A DNA stretch of 64,000 nucleotides from an uncultured Eubacterium sp. (GCA_934322085.1 CAKRGF010000008.1:1-64000); one strand, 5' to 3'; numbered from the stretch's first letter, positions 53,849 to 62,866 are shown. The notes: generated by a model not told the origin, from the letters alone. Made by a program: numbers and translations.

Positions 53849-55777
53849 TTATTTTACTTTAATTTTCTTAACAGCACTAAAACTTCCGTATACTTTCTTA
53901 CCAGCTTTGTCTTTTCGATATGCAGCTACTTTAATAAAATACTTTTTGCCCTTTTTCAGCTTTTTCGTAACATAATTTGCTTTCTTAGTAGTAATCTTAA
54001 CGGCTGCCTTCTTAAATTTCTTATCGGTCGAATACATCACCCGATAACCGGCTGCCCTCTTGACTTTCTTCCATGAAACCTTAGCTTTTTTTGCCTTTGT
54101 CACTGTTACTTTTACACCCTTGACTTTAGCCACTTTAATCTTTTTTACTGTCCTCACAGTCGCTTTCGGCTGTGGGCTTTCTATTTTCTTGTTTTCTGAA
54201 GACTGTGTCAGTGCCGGTGTCTGACTTGGTACAATAGTCGGTGCCGGTGTTTCCGTAACATTCGGTGTAGCAGTCGGTGCTACAGAAGGAGCCACACTTG
54301 GTGTCGGTACAGGAGTCGGCTTTGGTGTCGGATCCGGAATTGCATCGGCACCTTTTTCATCTACAAATCTCCAGTGATCAAATTTAGCCAGAGATACCTT
54401 ATCTTCTCCCTTAAATACCATATATAGGTCATGAATTCCCGTTGCATTTGTTATATCCGTAGAAAGTATTTTGAATATATACTCACCACCGGTATTATCA
54501 ATACTAAGTGTTCCAATCAATGGTCCACCTGCTGAATCCAAGTGTAATTCCATAGTTGCTTTTTTCTCGCTTGCTATGGCAGCTCTAAAGGAAACCGCAC
54601 TCTTTTCACCAAAATCCACATTTTTTACTTTAATCGTACTTCCATTTTTAATGTCACAAAGGTTCATTCCCACTGTGCCATTTCCTTCTGACTCAACATT
54701 TGTTCCTTTTGCATAGGTTTCTGCCTCCGTCCACTGATATGGATCCAGTTTTGCAATTGGGGCAGGTCCGTCCTCTGTCATATTTAAAGTAGGGAATGTA
54801 CCGTCCTCATTATATTTAAACTCTTCCACAGAAACAGAACGGTGATAACTGCCGCCTCCCTTTAATTTCTGATCGTGATAGAACAGATACGAATGTCCCA
54901 TAAAGTCTACAACACCCGGATGGTTTGTATAGCAGCCCCCCTGGGATGGCATAATAACTCCCTGATATTCCCACGGACCGGTTGCCGATTTACTTGTAGA
55001 ATATGCCAGATGTTCTGCTCCACCTGTTGGTCCAAATGCAGCATATACCATATAATACAAACTGCCTCGTTTATAGAACCATGGTCCCTCTCCATAAGAA
55101 CACTGACGGGATAATTTCCCTTTTTCCATCACTTTAGGACCAAAACCTGACTCATTCATATCAAGCGATACAACACCTTTTTTACCAATAGTCGTATCAT
55201 AAGAAAGCATATCCTCATTCAATTTCACATAGCGAAGATGGGGATTACCAAAATACAAATAAGCCTGTCCATCATCATCGATAAATACGGTCGGATCAAT
55301 GTCATTCCAGTCCCCCTCATCTACCAATGGCTTACCAATAGCATCAACAAATGGTCCGGTTGCCTTATCACTGACGCCTACACCAATAACCATACCACCA
55401 TTCTTTTTATGAACCGGTACATACATATAAAATTTGCCATTTCTCTCAACACACTGTGGTGCCCAAGCACGAGGATCCTTCGTATCCATCCACTTAAAAT
55501 CGTTTCTTGACAAAACAGTCCCATGATCTGTCCAGTTCACCATGTCTTTTGTTGAATAACATTTCCAGTCATTCATTGTGTAAAAATTTTTTACCAGTTT
55601 GTCCTCATCATGCGATGTATACAAGTACAGCGTATCCCCCGAAACCATCGGTGCCGGATCCGCTGTGTAAATATTTTGCACAATTGGATTGTCCGCTTTT
55701 GATGGGATTGATAATGATAATGTCGCCATGCATAGAACAAGTGCTCCGGCAACAACTTTTGAAAAAATTTTTTTCAT
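53849..55777 (-). CDS. Secreted multidomain GH43 glycosidase (arabinofuranosidase/xylosidase type)
   Basis: A protein of about 642 residues, starting at the ATG at 55777 after GGAGG; an in-frame GTG two codons upstream is also possible. A signal peptide is present (residues 1-28, cut near SKADN). The GH43 beta-propeller (about 32-350) has catalytic Asp40 in YTADPAPM, Asp161 in NDIDPTVFIDDDG and Glu230 in YGEGPWF. A CBM6-like sandwich follows (about 355-480), then a Pro/Thr linker and a Lys-rich fibronectin-III-like C-terminus (about 550-642), probably for wall attachment. It degrades arabinose- or xylose-containing plant polysaccharide outside the cell. Divergent from an AraC-type regulator. 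Confidence 0.92.
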   Translation of the reverse strand: MKKIFSKVVAGALVLCMATLSLSIPSKADNPIVQNIYTADPAPMVSGDTLYLYTSHDEDKLVKNFYTMNDWKCYSTKDMVNWTDHGTVLSRNDFKWMDTKDPRAWAPQCVERNGKFYMYVPVHKKNGGMVIGVGVSDKATGPFVDAIGKPLVDEGDWNDIDPTVFIDDDGQAYLYFGNPHLRYVKLNEDMLSYDTTIGKKGVVSLDMNESGFGPKVMEKGKLSRQCSYGEGPWFYKRGSLYYMVYAAFGPTGGAEHLAYSTSKSATGPWEYQGVIMPSQGGCYTNHPGVVDFMGHSYLFYHDQKLKGGGSYHRSVSVEEFKYNEDGTFPTLNMTEDGPAPIAKLDPYQWTEAETYAKGTNVESEGNGTVGMNLCDIKNGSTIKVKNVDFGEKSAVSFRAAIASEKKATMELHLDSAGGPLIGTLSIDNTGGEYIFKILSTDITNATGIHDLYMVFKGEDKVSLAKFDHWRFVDEKGADAIPDPTPKPTPVPTPSVAPSVAPTATPNVTETPAPTIVPSQTPALTQSSENKKIESPQPKATVRTVKKIKVAKVKGVKVTVTKAKKAKVSWKKVKRAAGYRVMYSTDKKFKKAAVKITTKKANYVTKKLKKGKKYFIKVAAYRKDKAGKKVYGSFSAVKKIKVK

Positions 55778-55966
55778 TTTCACAAGCCTCCATTTCTTAC
55801 CTTTAATCATTTTCACCTTTATTTTAACAAATCTGTATAGTTCCTTCTATGACATTTTATGTTCTATTTCATGATATATAGGGGCATTTTTTGTTGCTTT
55901 TCACTGCCATAACGTGTATTCTATTTTTAGGATCAAAATTTTTCAGCAAAGGGGCTTCGAATAACT

Positions 55967-56746
55967 ATGATAGACATTATTTACGTACAAAGCAATGCTT
56001 CGCATCCTGCAGGATTTACCTGTACCGTAACTGATCAGTCAAATGACTGGTGGCTGATAACTATGACACATACACCGGCTTACCATATCATAGATGGAAA
56101 ACGTATTATCATGCCCGCACACAGCATTACTCTATACCCACCCTATTCTTCTATGGAATACGGTTCCCTTGAAAATGAAATATTCTGTGATGACTGGCTG
56201 CGATTTTATACCGATGAACCATTTATCTGTAATGGCAGCGTACCTCTTGGTACCCCTTTTAAAGCAATGGATCACTCTTATATAAGCAGCCTTATTCACT
56301 TAATTGCTGTGGAAAATTTTTTTCAAAACCAATATAAAAATTTCACTGTTCAATCCTTGTTTCAGATTCTTTTTGCAAAACTAAAAGAATCTCTGTCCTA
56401 CAATAAATCTAGCACTTTCCACGAAATGGCTTTGCAGCAGCTTCATATCAATATTGCCAGCAATCCGTCCTCTCCATGGAATATACCGGATATGGCCAAA
56501 CAGTTACACATTTCAACAAGGCATCTGCAAAAATTGTATCAAGAAAAATTCGGTACATCGTGTATGGAAGACGTTATTGAACACCGCCTCCTGCTAGCTA
56601 AGGAAAAGCTGGCCACAACAACATTACCAATATACAAAATTGCAGAACAATGCGGCTATTCAAACGTCGAACATTTCAGCCGGCAATTTAAAGGAAAATT
56701 CACCACATCGCCAAAAGCATATCGTGAATCAGTAAAGAAAAACTAA
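55967..56746 (+). CDS. AraC-family transcriptional regulator
   Basis: A 259-residue regulator. The N-terminal cupin-like domain (about 1-140) binds effector. The C-terminal double helix-turn-helix (about 155-255) reads IPDMAKQLHISTRHLQKLYQEKFGTSCMEDVIEHRLLLAKEKLATTTLPIYKIAEQCGYSNVEHFSRQFKGKFTTSPKAYRES in segments, with the classic IAxxCGYxxxxxFSRxFK motif. It is divergent from the GH43 gene across 189 nt and upstream of AKR and pentose genes, so it probably controls this island in response to a pentose or oligosaccharide. Confidence 0.92.
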   Translation: MIDIIYVQSNASHPAGFTCTVTDQSNDWWLITMTHTPAYHIIDGKRIIMPAHSITLYPPYSSMEYGSLENEIFCDDWLRFYTDEPFICNGSVPLGTPFKAMDHSYISSLIHLIAVENFFQNQYKNFTVQSLFQILFAKLKESLSYNKSSTFHEMALQQLHINIASNPSSPWNIPDMAKQLHISTRHLQKLYQEKFGTSCMEDVIEHRLLLAKEKLATTTLPIYKIAEQCGYSNVEHFSRQFKGKFTTSPKAYRESVKKN

Positions 56747-56786
56747 TGTATAGTCTACTCAAAAAAACGGAACAGGAGGATTTCCT

Positions 56787-57605
56787 ATGCAGTCTTTACA
56801 ATCAACCATAACCTTAAACAATGGTGTGGCTATGCCTATTTTCGGGCTTGGCGTTTACAATTCCAAGGAAGAAACCACTTTCGCCGTTTCGACAGCCATC
56901 AGACACGGATACCGCCTGATTGATACTGCCGCATTTTACGAAAACGAAAAAGAAGTCGGTGAAGGAATTAAAGACAGTGGAATTCCACGAGACGATTTAT
57001 TTATTACAACTAAACTTTGGAACGACATGCAGCGCGAAAGCCGCCAGCGTGAATCATTCGAAAAAAGTTTAGATAACCTTGGTGTAGACGCCGTCGATTT
57101 ATATCTCATCCACTGGCCAATACCCGGCAAAATCAAAGAAACGTGGCATGTGCTGGAACAATTATATGAAGAGGGACTTGTAAAAGCCATCGGCGTAAGT
57201 AACTTTTTACCGCATCACTTAGAAGAATTAAGTGTCCATGCAAACATTGCACCGGCCGTTGACCAGTTTGAATGTAACCCTTATTTAACGAGAAAAGAAC
57301 TTCGCGACTACTGTAAGAAACACAATATCGTACCGGAGGCGTGGAGTCCGCTCGCCCGTGGTGCGTGCTTTGACGACCCGGTTCTGCAAAGCCTTGCCGA
57401 AAAGTATGAAAAAAATATTGCACAGATTATTCTGCGCTACGATGTGCAAAACGGCATCGTCACAATTCCAAAGTCCACCAAAGAAGCACGAATCCTCAGC
57501 AATTCGCAGATTTTTGATTTTGAATTAAGCGCCGAAGATATCGAAAAAATTGACGCCTTAAACAAAAATGAAATGCACGGCGACCCCGACCATGTAGACT
57601 TTTAA
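56787..57605 (+). CDS. Aldo/keto reductase
   Basis: A 272-residue NADPH-dependent reductase of the AKR5-like group (2,5-diketo-gluconate reductase type). The catalytic tetrad is visible: Asp in LIDTAAFYENE, Tyr in the same stretch, Lys in FITTKLW, and His in LYLIHWPIPG. The nucleotide region IPKSTKEARILSN is complete. The substrate may be a sugar or sugar aldehyde, given the pentose-utilisation neighbours. It lies 40 nt after the AraC-type regulator gene and could be co-transcribed. Confidence 0.93.
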   Translation: MQSLQSTITLNNGVAMPIFGLGVYNSKEETTFAVSTAIRHGYRLIDTAAFYENEKEVGEGIKDSGIPRDDLFITTKLWNDMQRESRQRESFEKSLDNLGVDAVDLYLIHWPIPGKIKETWHVLEQLYEEGLVKAIGVSNFLPHHLEELSVHANIAPAVDQFECNPYLTRKELRDYCKKHNIVPEAWSPLARGACFDDPVLQSLAEKYEKNIAQIILRYDVQNGIVTIPKSTKEARILSNSQIFDFELSAEDIEKIDALNKNEMHGDPDHVDF

Positions 57606-57622
57606 TCCGGTGTAAAATTCTG

Positions 57623-57651
57623 TTGCATTTTGCACACATATAGTATAAAAT
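57623..57651 (+). promoter_or_regulatory. Promoter of the FucI-like isomerase gene
   Basis: TTGCAT (57623-57628), 17 nt, TAAAAT (57646-57651), about 89 nt upstream of the ATG. The operator-like palindrome at 57696 lies downstream of the predicted start site. Confidence 0.65.
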
Positions 57652-57695
57652 GAAGGTACTGATTTTGTTTCAAGAGTGCTTGTTTTATCAGGCAC

Positions 57696-57709
57696 AGTAA
57701 ACGATTACT
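57696..57709 (+). promoter_or_regulatory. LacI/CcpA-type operator (cre-like) in the isomerase leader
   Basis: AGTAAACGATTACT has the central CG palindrome of LacI-family operators and matches the cre pattern TGWAANCGNTNWCA at all but the two outer bases. It lies about 38 nt downstream of the predicted transcription start, a position where CcpA or a sugar-specific LacI regulator would act as a roadblock. Confidence 0.55.
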
Positions 57710-57739
57710 ATTTATATAAAGAAAGGATGGTTTTTAAAA

Positions 57740-59233
57740 ATGAACTTAAACAACATGCCAAAAACCAAAATCGGAATTGTTGCAGTAAGCCGTGACTGTT
57801 TCCCTGAGTCACTTTCTGTAAACAGAAGAAAAGCTTTAGTAGAAGCTTACACAAAAAAATATGGAGCAGATGACATTTATGAATGTCCTGTATGTATCGT
57901 AGAAAGCGAGATTCAGATGGTCGAAGCTTTGGAAGATATCAAAAAAGCCGGCTGCGATTCTCTTTGCGTATACTTAGGTAACTTCGGCCCGGAAATTTCT
58001 GAGACTTTGTTGGCAAAACACTTTGACGGTCCGGTTATGTTCTGTGCCGCTGCTGAGGAATCCGGTAACAGCCTGATGGATGGCCGTGGAGATGCTTACT
58101 GTGGTATGCTCAATGCAAGCTACAACTTGAAATTGAGAAATACAAAAGCATACATCCCTGAGTATCCGGTTGGAACTGCTGAGGATTGTGCTGACATGAT
58201 TCATGAGTTCGTTCCGATTGCACGTGCAGTCGTAGCATTGAACAACTTAAAGATTATCAGCTTTGGTCCACGTCCACTTAACTTCCTTGCTTGTAACGCT
58301 CCAATCAAACAGCTTTACAACATGAATGTTGAAATCGAAGAGAACTCCGAACTTGACTTGTTCGAAGCATTCAACAAACATGAGGGAGACGAAAGAATTC
58401 CTGGCGTGGTTGCTGACATGGAGAAAGAGCTTGGTGCAGGTAACAAAAAACCTGAAATCCTTGCAAAACTTGCTCAGTATGAGTTGACACTTCTTGACTG
58501 GATTGAAGAGCACAAAGGTTACCGCAAATATGTAGCAATTGCCGGCAAATGCTGGCCTGCATTCCAAACACAGTTTGGATTCGTACCTTGCTATGTAAAC
58601 AGCCGTTTGACAGCACAGGGTATTCCGGTATCCTGCGAGGTAGATATCTACGGAGCACTTTCTGAGTTCATCGGAACTGTTGTAAGCCAGGATGCTGTAA
58701 CACTTCTTGACATTAACAACTCCGTTCCTGCTGACTTGTACGAAGAAGATATCAAGGGCAAATATGGCACTTATACATTAAAAGATACATTCATGGGATT
58801 CCATTGCGGAAATACAGCAGCTTGCAAGCTGACTGCTCATGAGATGAAATATCAGAAGATTATGGCTCGTTCACTTCCAATCGAAGTTACAAACGGAACA
58901 TTGGAAGGTGACATCGTTCCTGGCGATATCACATTCTTCCGTCTGCAGAGCACATCTGACGCACAGATTCGTGCTTACATCGCACACGGTGAAGTTCTTC
59001 CGGTTGCCACACGTTCCTTCGGAGCAATTGGTATTTTTGCAATTCCTGAGATGGGCCGTTTCTACCGCCACGTATTGATTGAAGGTAACTATCCTCACCA
59101 TGGTGCTGTTGCATTCGGTCACTTTGGCAAAACATTGTACGAAGTATTCAAGTATATCGGTGTTCCGGTTGAGGAAATTGGTTATAACCAGCCGGCAGGT
59201 GTTCGTTACCCAACAGAGAACCCATTCGCTTAA
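57740..59233 (+). CDS. L-fucose/L-arabinose isomerase-family protein (pentose isomerase candidate)
   Basis: A 497-residue protein of the FucI/AraA superfamily, smaller than FucI (about 590) and near AraA in length. Candidate metal ligands: Glu300 in SCEVDIYG, Asp324 in LLDINNS, His355 in GFHCGN and His453/454 in YPHHGAV. An N-terminal Rossmann-like part contains VYLGNFGPEIS, and FGPRPLNFLACN is also typical. It lies 104 nt before xylulokinase, and no xylA is in the window, so D-xylulose (from D-xylose or D-arabinose) or L-ribulose is a likely product. Codons are those of a highly expressed gene. Exact substrate not readable. Confidence 0.85.
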   Translation: MNLNNMPKTKIGIVAVSRDCFPESLSVNRRKALVEAYTKKYGADDIYECPVCIVESEIQMVEALEDIKKAGCDSLCVYLGNFGPEISETLLAKHFDGPVMFCAAAEESGNSLMDGRGDAYCGMLNASYNLKLRNTKAYIPEYPVGTAEDCADMIHEFVPIARAVVALNNLKIISFGPRPLNFLACNAPIKQLYNMNVEIEENSELDLFEAFNKHEGDERIPGVVADMEKELGAGNKKPEILAKLAQYELTLLDWIEEHKGYRKYVAIAGKCWPAFQTQFGFVPCYVNSRLTAQGIPVSCEVDIYGALSEFIGTVVSQDAVTLLDINNSVPADLYEEDIKGKYGTYTLKDTFMGFHCGNTAACKLTAHEMKYQKIMARSLPIEVTNGTLEGDIVPGDITFFRLQSTSDAQIRAYIAHGEVLPVATRSFGAIGIFAIPEMGRFYRHVLIEGNYPHHGAVAFGHFGKTLYEVFKYIGVPVEEIGYNQPAGVRYPTENPFA

Positions 59234-59256
59234 TAATCAAATAGCGTAAAGTATAA

Positions 59257-59286
59257 GAAAGCGACTCGCTTGCGGGTCGCTTTCTA
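59257..59286 (+). terminator. Hairpin between the isomerase and xylulokinase genes
   Basis: AGAAAGCGACTCG and CGGGTCGCTTTCT form a 13-bp stem with a 4-nt loop. Only a short T-run follows. It could be a partial terminator or an mRNA-processing or stability element setting the isomerase:kinase ratio. Confidence 0.65.
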
Positions 59287-59337
59287 TCAATACAGAGATT
59301 CTTAAGAATCCAACAAAAACAAATCAGGAGGTACATT

Positions 59338-60816
59338 ATGTATTACATTGGTGTTGATTTAGGAACATCAGCAGTAAAACTGCTTTTAATGGAAGGAAAC
59401 GGTAAAATCTGCAATATCGTTTCAAATGAATATCCATTATCTTTCCCTCAGCCGGGATGGTCTGAGCAGAAACCGGAAGACTGGTGGGATGCTGTCGTAG
59501 ACGGTATCAAAAAACTGGTAGACGGTTTTGACGCTTCTGAAGTTGCCGGAATTAGTTTCGGTGGACAGATGCACGGTCTTGTTATTCTTGATGAGAATGA
59601 TAACGTAATCCGCCCGGCCATTCTTTGGAACGATGGACGTACAACCAAACAGGTTGATTACTTAAACAACGAAATCGGAAAAGAAAAACTTTCTGAGTAT
59701 ACCGCAAACATTGCATTTGCCGGATTTACTGCTCCGAAAATTCTCTGGGTAAAAGAAAATGAGCCGGAAAACTTTGCTAAAATTGCAAAGATTATGCTGC
59801 CAAAAGATTACATCGCATACAAAATGACAGGCGTTCACAGCTGTGATTACTCCGATGCATCCGGTATGCTTCTCTTGGACGTAAAGAATAAATGCTGGTC
59901 TAAAGAAATGATGGAAATCTGTGACGTAAAAGAAGAACAGCTTCCAAAATTATTTGAAAGTTATGAAGTAACCGGTTCTCTTACCGAAGAAGCTGCTGCT
60001 GCCCTTGGTCTTACAACCAATTGTAAAATTGCTGCCGGTGCCGGTGATAACGCTGCTGCTGCAGTTGGTACCGGAACGGTTGGTGACGGTGGATGTAATA
60101 TCTCACTTGGTACTTCCGGAACCATTTTCATTTCCAGCAAAGAATTTGGCGTAGACCGTTTCAACGCTCTTCATTCTTTCGACCACGCAGACGGAAACTT
60201 CCATTTGATGGGCTGCATGCTCAGTGCTGCTTCCTGTAACAAATGGTGGATGGATGAAATTATTGGAACAAAAGACTATGGAAAAGAGCAGGAGCCAATT
60301 ACCGACGATAAACTCGGCGAGAACAACGTTTATTATCTCCCATATCTGATGGGCGAGCGTTCTCCTCATAACAACCCGGATGCCAGAGCACTCTTCATTG
60401 GTATGTCAATGGATACAACACGCGCTGACATGACACAGGCTGTTTTGGAAGGTGTTGCATTTGCTATGCGTGACTGCTATGAAATTGCAAAAGACCTCGG
60501 CATTAACATTACTGAAACAAAAATCTGTGGCGGTGGCGCAAAGAGTCCTTTGTGGCGCAAAATCATGGCAAACGTATTAAACATCAACGTAAACATTATC
60601 GAGAGTGAAGAAGGTCCTGGTCTTGGCGGCGCTATGTTAGCTGCTGTTGCCTGTGGCGAATATGCATCCGTTCAGGAAGCTGCTGACAAGATTGTAAAAG
60701 TTATCGGCACAGAAAAACCAGATCCGGCACTTGCTGCTAAATACGATAAGAAATACGCAAAATTCAAAGAAATCTATCCTACAGTAAAAGGACTGTATGA
60801 TACACTGAAAGCTTAA
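59338..60816 (+). CDS. xylB: Xylulokinase
   Basis: A 492-residue FGGY-family kinase that phosphorylates D-xylulose to xylulose 5-phosphate for the pentose-phosphate pathway. Seen: YYIGVDLGTSAVKLLLM, ISFGGQMHGLVILDENDNVIRPAILWNDGRT, catalytic Asp in SCDYSDASGMLLLD, NISLGTSGTIF and the second FGGY-type signature GVAFAMRDCYEIAKDLG...CGGGAKSPLWRKIMA. Upstream AGGAGG. Complete. Paired with the FucI-like isomerase. Confidence 0.96.
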   Translation: MYYIGVDLGTSAVKLLLMEGNGKICNIVSNEYPLSFPQPGWSEQKPEDWWDAVVDGIKKLVDGFDASEVAGISFGGQMHGLVILDENDNVIRPAILWNDGRTTKQVDYLNNEIGKEKLSEYTANIAFAGFTAPKILWVKENEPENFAKIAKIMLPKDYIAYKMTGVHSCDYSDASGMLLLDVKNKCWSKEMMEICDVKEEQLPKLFESYEVTGSLTEEAAAALGLTTNCKIAAGAGDNAAAAVGTGTVGDGGCNISLGTSGTIFISSKEFGVDRFNALHSFDHADGNFHLMGCMLSAASCNKWWMDEIIGTKDYGKEQEPITDDKLGENNVYYLPYLMGERSPHNNPDARALFIGMSMDTTRADMTQAVLEGVAFAMRDCYEIAKDLGINITETKICGGGAKSPLWRKIMANVLNINVNIIESEEGPGLGGAMLAAVACGEYASVQEAADKIVKVIGTEKPDPALAAKYDKKYAKFKEIYPTVKGLYDTLKA

Positions 60817-60820
60817 TATT

Positions 60821-61264
60821 ATGAAGAAGAAATTATTATCACTTCTGTTTCTTGTAGCCACACTCGCCTTGACGGGTTGTGGCTACAAAAAACCGGAAGT
60901 TCATTCGATGCTTGGCATGAATATCAAATCCATCACAACTGTCTGCGGTACTGACTGCAGCATGGATACCATTGATACTTCATCCACAAGCGACCATGGT
61001 ATGATAACCTACTACTACACCGATGTTGCCGGTGACAAAGGAATATCCGATGCTAAAACCTACTATAATTATTTAAAGTCAGAAAAACACTGTATCAAAA
61101 TTGATGACTTTGATGAGAAAAAAGGAAATTATTCCGCTTATTTCCAATTAAATGAAAAACAGGTTAAATCGGGCTTTCTAATGAAAGTATCCTTTACGAA
61201 AAACAGTTACACCGTTTACATCGAGGACAACATATCATTAGAAAAGATTAACAAGAAAAAGTAA
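60821..61264 (+). CDS. Small lipoprotein of unknown function
   Basis: A 147-residue protein with a lipoprotein signal and lipobox LALTGC (Cys about residue 20). The rest is polar, with YYYTDVAGDKGISDAKTYYNYLKSEKHCIKIDDFDEKKGNYSAYFQ and a second small domain. It resembles other small clostridial lipoproteins that hold a single alpha/beta domain, but no family is recognised. It begins 5 nt after the xylulokinase stop with no clear ribosome-binding site, so translation is probably coupled. Confidence 0.7.
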   Translation: MKKKLLSLLFLVATLALTGCGYKKPEVHSMLGMNIKSITTVCGTDCSMDTIDTSSTSDHGMITYYYTDVAGDKGISDAKTYYNYLKSEKHCIKIDDFDEKKGNYSAYFQLNEKQVKSGFLMKVSFTKNSYTVYIEDNISLEKINKKK

Positions 61265-61279
61265 CAAGGAGGGCTTTTC

Positions 61280-61465
61280 ATGTCAGAAGAATATCGTTTC
61301 AAAGACCGTATTAAAGATATTATTAACGGCGATGTCGACTATGACAAACTGCGAAAGGCAGAAAAGCAGGGATGGATTGACCGGGCAGACACCGGATTCC
61401 AGCTCTTTCTCATCCTCTTCTTCCTTGGCTTTTTCATTGTCATGTTGATTAAATATTTTTTGTAG
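61280..61465 (+). CDS. Small single-pass membrane protein
   Basis: A 61-residue protein: a charged N-terminal part (EEYRFKDRIKDIINGDVDYDKLRKAEKQGWIDRAD) and one C-terminal membrane helix (FQLFLILFFLGFFIVMLIKYFL). AAGGAGGG lies upstream at good spacing, supporting expression. It lies 15 nt after the lipoprotein gene. Function unknown. Confidence 0.65.
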   Translation: MSEEYRFKDRIKDIINGDVDYDKLRKAEKQGWIDRADTGFQLFLILFFLGFFIVMLIKYFL

Positions 61466-61505
61466 CAATCCGAGGACAAATAATTTACAGAAAGGACAGA
61501 TTACG

Positions 61506-61679
61506 ATGGATTTTTCAGTAGGACAAAAGATTAAAATGAAGAAACCTCATCCCTGCGGCGAAAATTGCTGGGAAATTTTACGGGTAGGTATGGATTTCCG
61601 CCTGCGCTGCACAAAATGCAGTCATCAGGTAATGGTACCACGAAAAACCGTCGAAAAAAGTTTTCGTGGATTTTTGTAA
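61506..61679 (+). CDS. DUF951-family small protein
   Basis: A 57-residue protein, MDFSVGQKIKMKKPHPCGE and onward, with Cys pairs in HPCGENC and CTKCSHQV and the C-terminal MVPRKTVEKSFRGFL. This is the DUF951 pattern, probably a small beta-barrel zinc-ribbon-like protein, possibly nucleic-acid binding. An AAAGGA site lies 9 nt upstream. It sits directly before the rpsF operon, a common clostridial arrangement. Confidence 0.88.
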   Translation: MDFSVGQKIKMKKPHPCGENCWEILRVGMDFRLRCTKCSHQVMVPRKTVEKSFRGFL

Positions 61680-61686
61680 ATTTTTC

Positions 61687-61715
61687 TTGTAATCGCCTAC
61701 CCTCTGTGTTATAAT
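61687..61715 (+). promoter_or_regulatory. Promoter of rpsF-ssb-rpsR
   Basis: TTGTAA (61687-61692), 17 nt, TATAAT (61710-61715). A leader of about 85 nt precedes rpsF. Confidence 0.75.
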
Positions 61716-61748
61716 TTAACTCCGTGATATTTAATCATATTCCTTGTT

Positions 61749-61777
61749 CTTCCTCTATGAAGTGTATAGATTGGAAG
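61749..61777 (+). promoter_or_regulatory. Hairpin in the rpsF leader (possible S6:S18 autoregulatory site)
   Basis: CTTCC-TCTAT and ATAGA-TT-GGAAG pair to a 10-bp stem with a two-base bulge and 7-nt loop, 14 nt before the rpsF Shine-Dalgarno. Bacterial rpsF leaders often carry a structure bound by S6:S18; whether this is that motif is not certain. Confidence 0.4.
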
Positions 61778-61808
61778 AGCCAGAGACCAAAAGGAGGTGC
61801 AAGCAACT

Positions 61809-62096
61809 ATGAATAAGTATGAATTAGCTTTAGTTGTTAGTGCAAAAGTTGAAGACGAAGTAAGAAATGCCACCGTCGAGAAGGCAAAAGAGTATATCAC
61901 TTCTCTTGGCGGAACGATTACAAACGTCGATGAATGGGGCAAGAAAAAACTTGCTTATGAAATTCAGAAGATGGGTGAAGGCTTTTATTACTTTATTCAG
62001 TTCGACGCTGAGCCAAGTGCTCCGGCTGAATTGGAACAGAGACTTCGCATTATGGACAACGTGCTCAGATACTTATGCGTAAAACAGGAGGCATAA
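61809..62096 (+). CDS. rpsF: 30S ribosomal protein S6
   Basis: A 95-residue ribosomal protein. Start at ATG 61809 after AAGGAGG; a GTG at 61797 overlaps that site. MNKYELALVVSAKVEDEV, GGTITNVDEWGKKKLAYEI and the C-terminal RIMDNVLRYLCVKQEA are typical. First gene of the S6-SSB-S18 operon. Confidence 0.98.
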   Translation: MNKYELALVVSAKVEDEVRNATVEKAKEYITSLGGTITNVDEWGKKKLAYEIQKMGEGFYYFIQFDAEPSAPAELEQRLRIMDNVLRYLCVKQEA

Positions 62097-62114
62097 GATA
62101 AGGAGGAGTCTTCC

Positions 62115-62561
62115 ATGAATAAAGTAATTTTAATGGGTAATCTGACCCGCGACCCTGAGATTCGTTATTCCCAGGGCGAGAATTCATTGGCTATTGCCAG
62201 ATTTAGTATTGCAGTAAATCGTCGTTTTGCCCGTCAGGGTGATACCGATACCGATTTTTTTAACTGTACAGCATTTGGCCGTCAGGCTGAATTTGTGGAA
62301 AAATATTTCCGCAAAGGTTCCCGTATGTTGATGACCGGTCGTGTTCAGAACGACAATTACACCAATAACAACGGCGAAAAAGTATACAGTGTCCAGATTA
62401 TTGCTGAAGAAATCGAATTTGCTGAGCGTAAAAGCACAGCGGATGCAAACGCAGCCCAGAGTGGAAACTTTGGCGGCGGTGCTCCACAGCCAAACGCAGC
62501 AGCAAATGATGACTTTATGAACATTCCGGATGGTATCGAAGACGGACTGCCATTTAACTAG
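62115..62561 (+). CDS. ssb: Single-stranded DNA-binding protein
   Basis: A 148-residue OB-fold SSB. MNKVILMGNLTRDPEIRYSQGENSLAIARFSIAVNRRF, FFNCTAFGRQAEFVEKYFRKGSRMLMTGRVQ and a Gly/Asn/Ala-rich tail lead to the conserved acidic tip, here IPDGIEDGLPFN, which recruits repair and replication partners. Located between rpsF and rpsR as in most Firmicutes. Confidence 0.98.
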   Translation: MNKVILMGNLTRDPEIRYSQGENSLAIARFSIAVNRRFARQGDTDTDFFNCTAFGRQAEFVEKYFRKGSRMLMTGRVQNDNYTNNNGEKVYSVQIIAEEIEFAERKSTADANAAQSGNFGGGAPQPNAAANDDFMNIPDGIEDGLPFN

Positions 62562-62602
62562 GCTTAGCTCTTGATACAAGAATTTTATAGGAGGTTTTAA
62601 CG

Positions 62603-62866
62603 ATGGCTTACAATAAAGACAGAGGCGATTCTCCAATGAGAAGAAGAGGCCCACGTAGAAGAAAAAAAGTTTGTGCATTCTGTTCTGACAAAGAGCATGA
62701 TTACATTGATTACAAAGATGTTGCAAAACTGAAACGTTATATGTCTGAAAGAGGTAAAATTCTTCCTAGAAGAATTACCGGTACATGTGCAAAGCATCAG
62801 AGAGCTTTGACTGTAGCAATCAAACGTGCCCGTCACGTATCCTTGATGCCATATACATTGGACTAA
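62603..62866 (+). CDS. rpsR: 30S ribosomal protein S18
   Basis: An 87-residue ribosomal protein with a basic N-terminus, [61 protein letters not shown] in segments. Cys residues in CAFC and C in TGTCAKH are of the zinc-ligand-containing C+ type. Last gene of the operon. Confidence 0.98.
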   Translation: MAYNKDRGDSPMRRRGPRRRKKVCAFCSDKEHDYIDYKDVAKLKRYMSERGKILPRRITGTCAKHQRALTVAIKRARHVSLMPYTLD

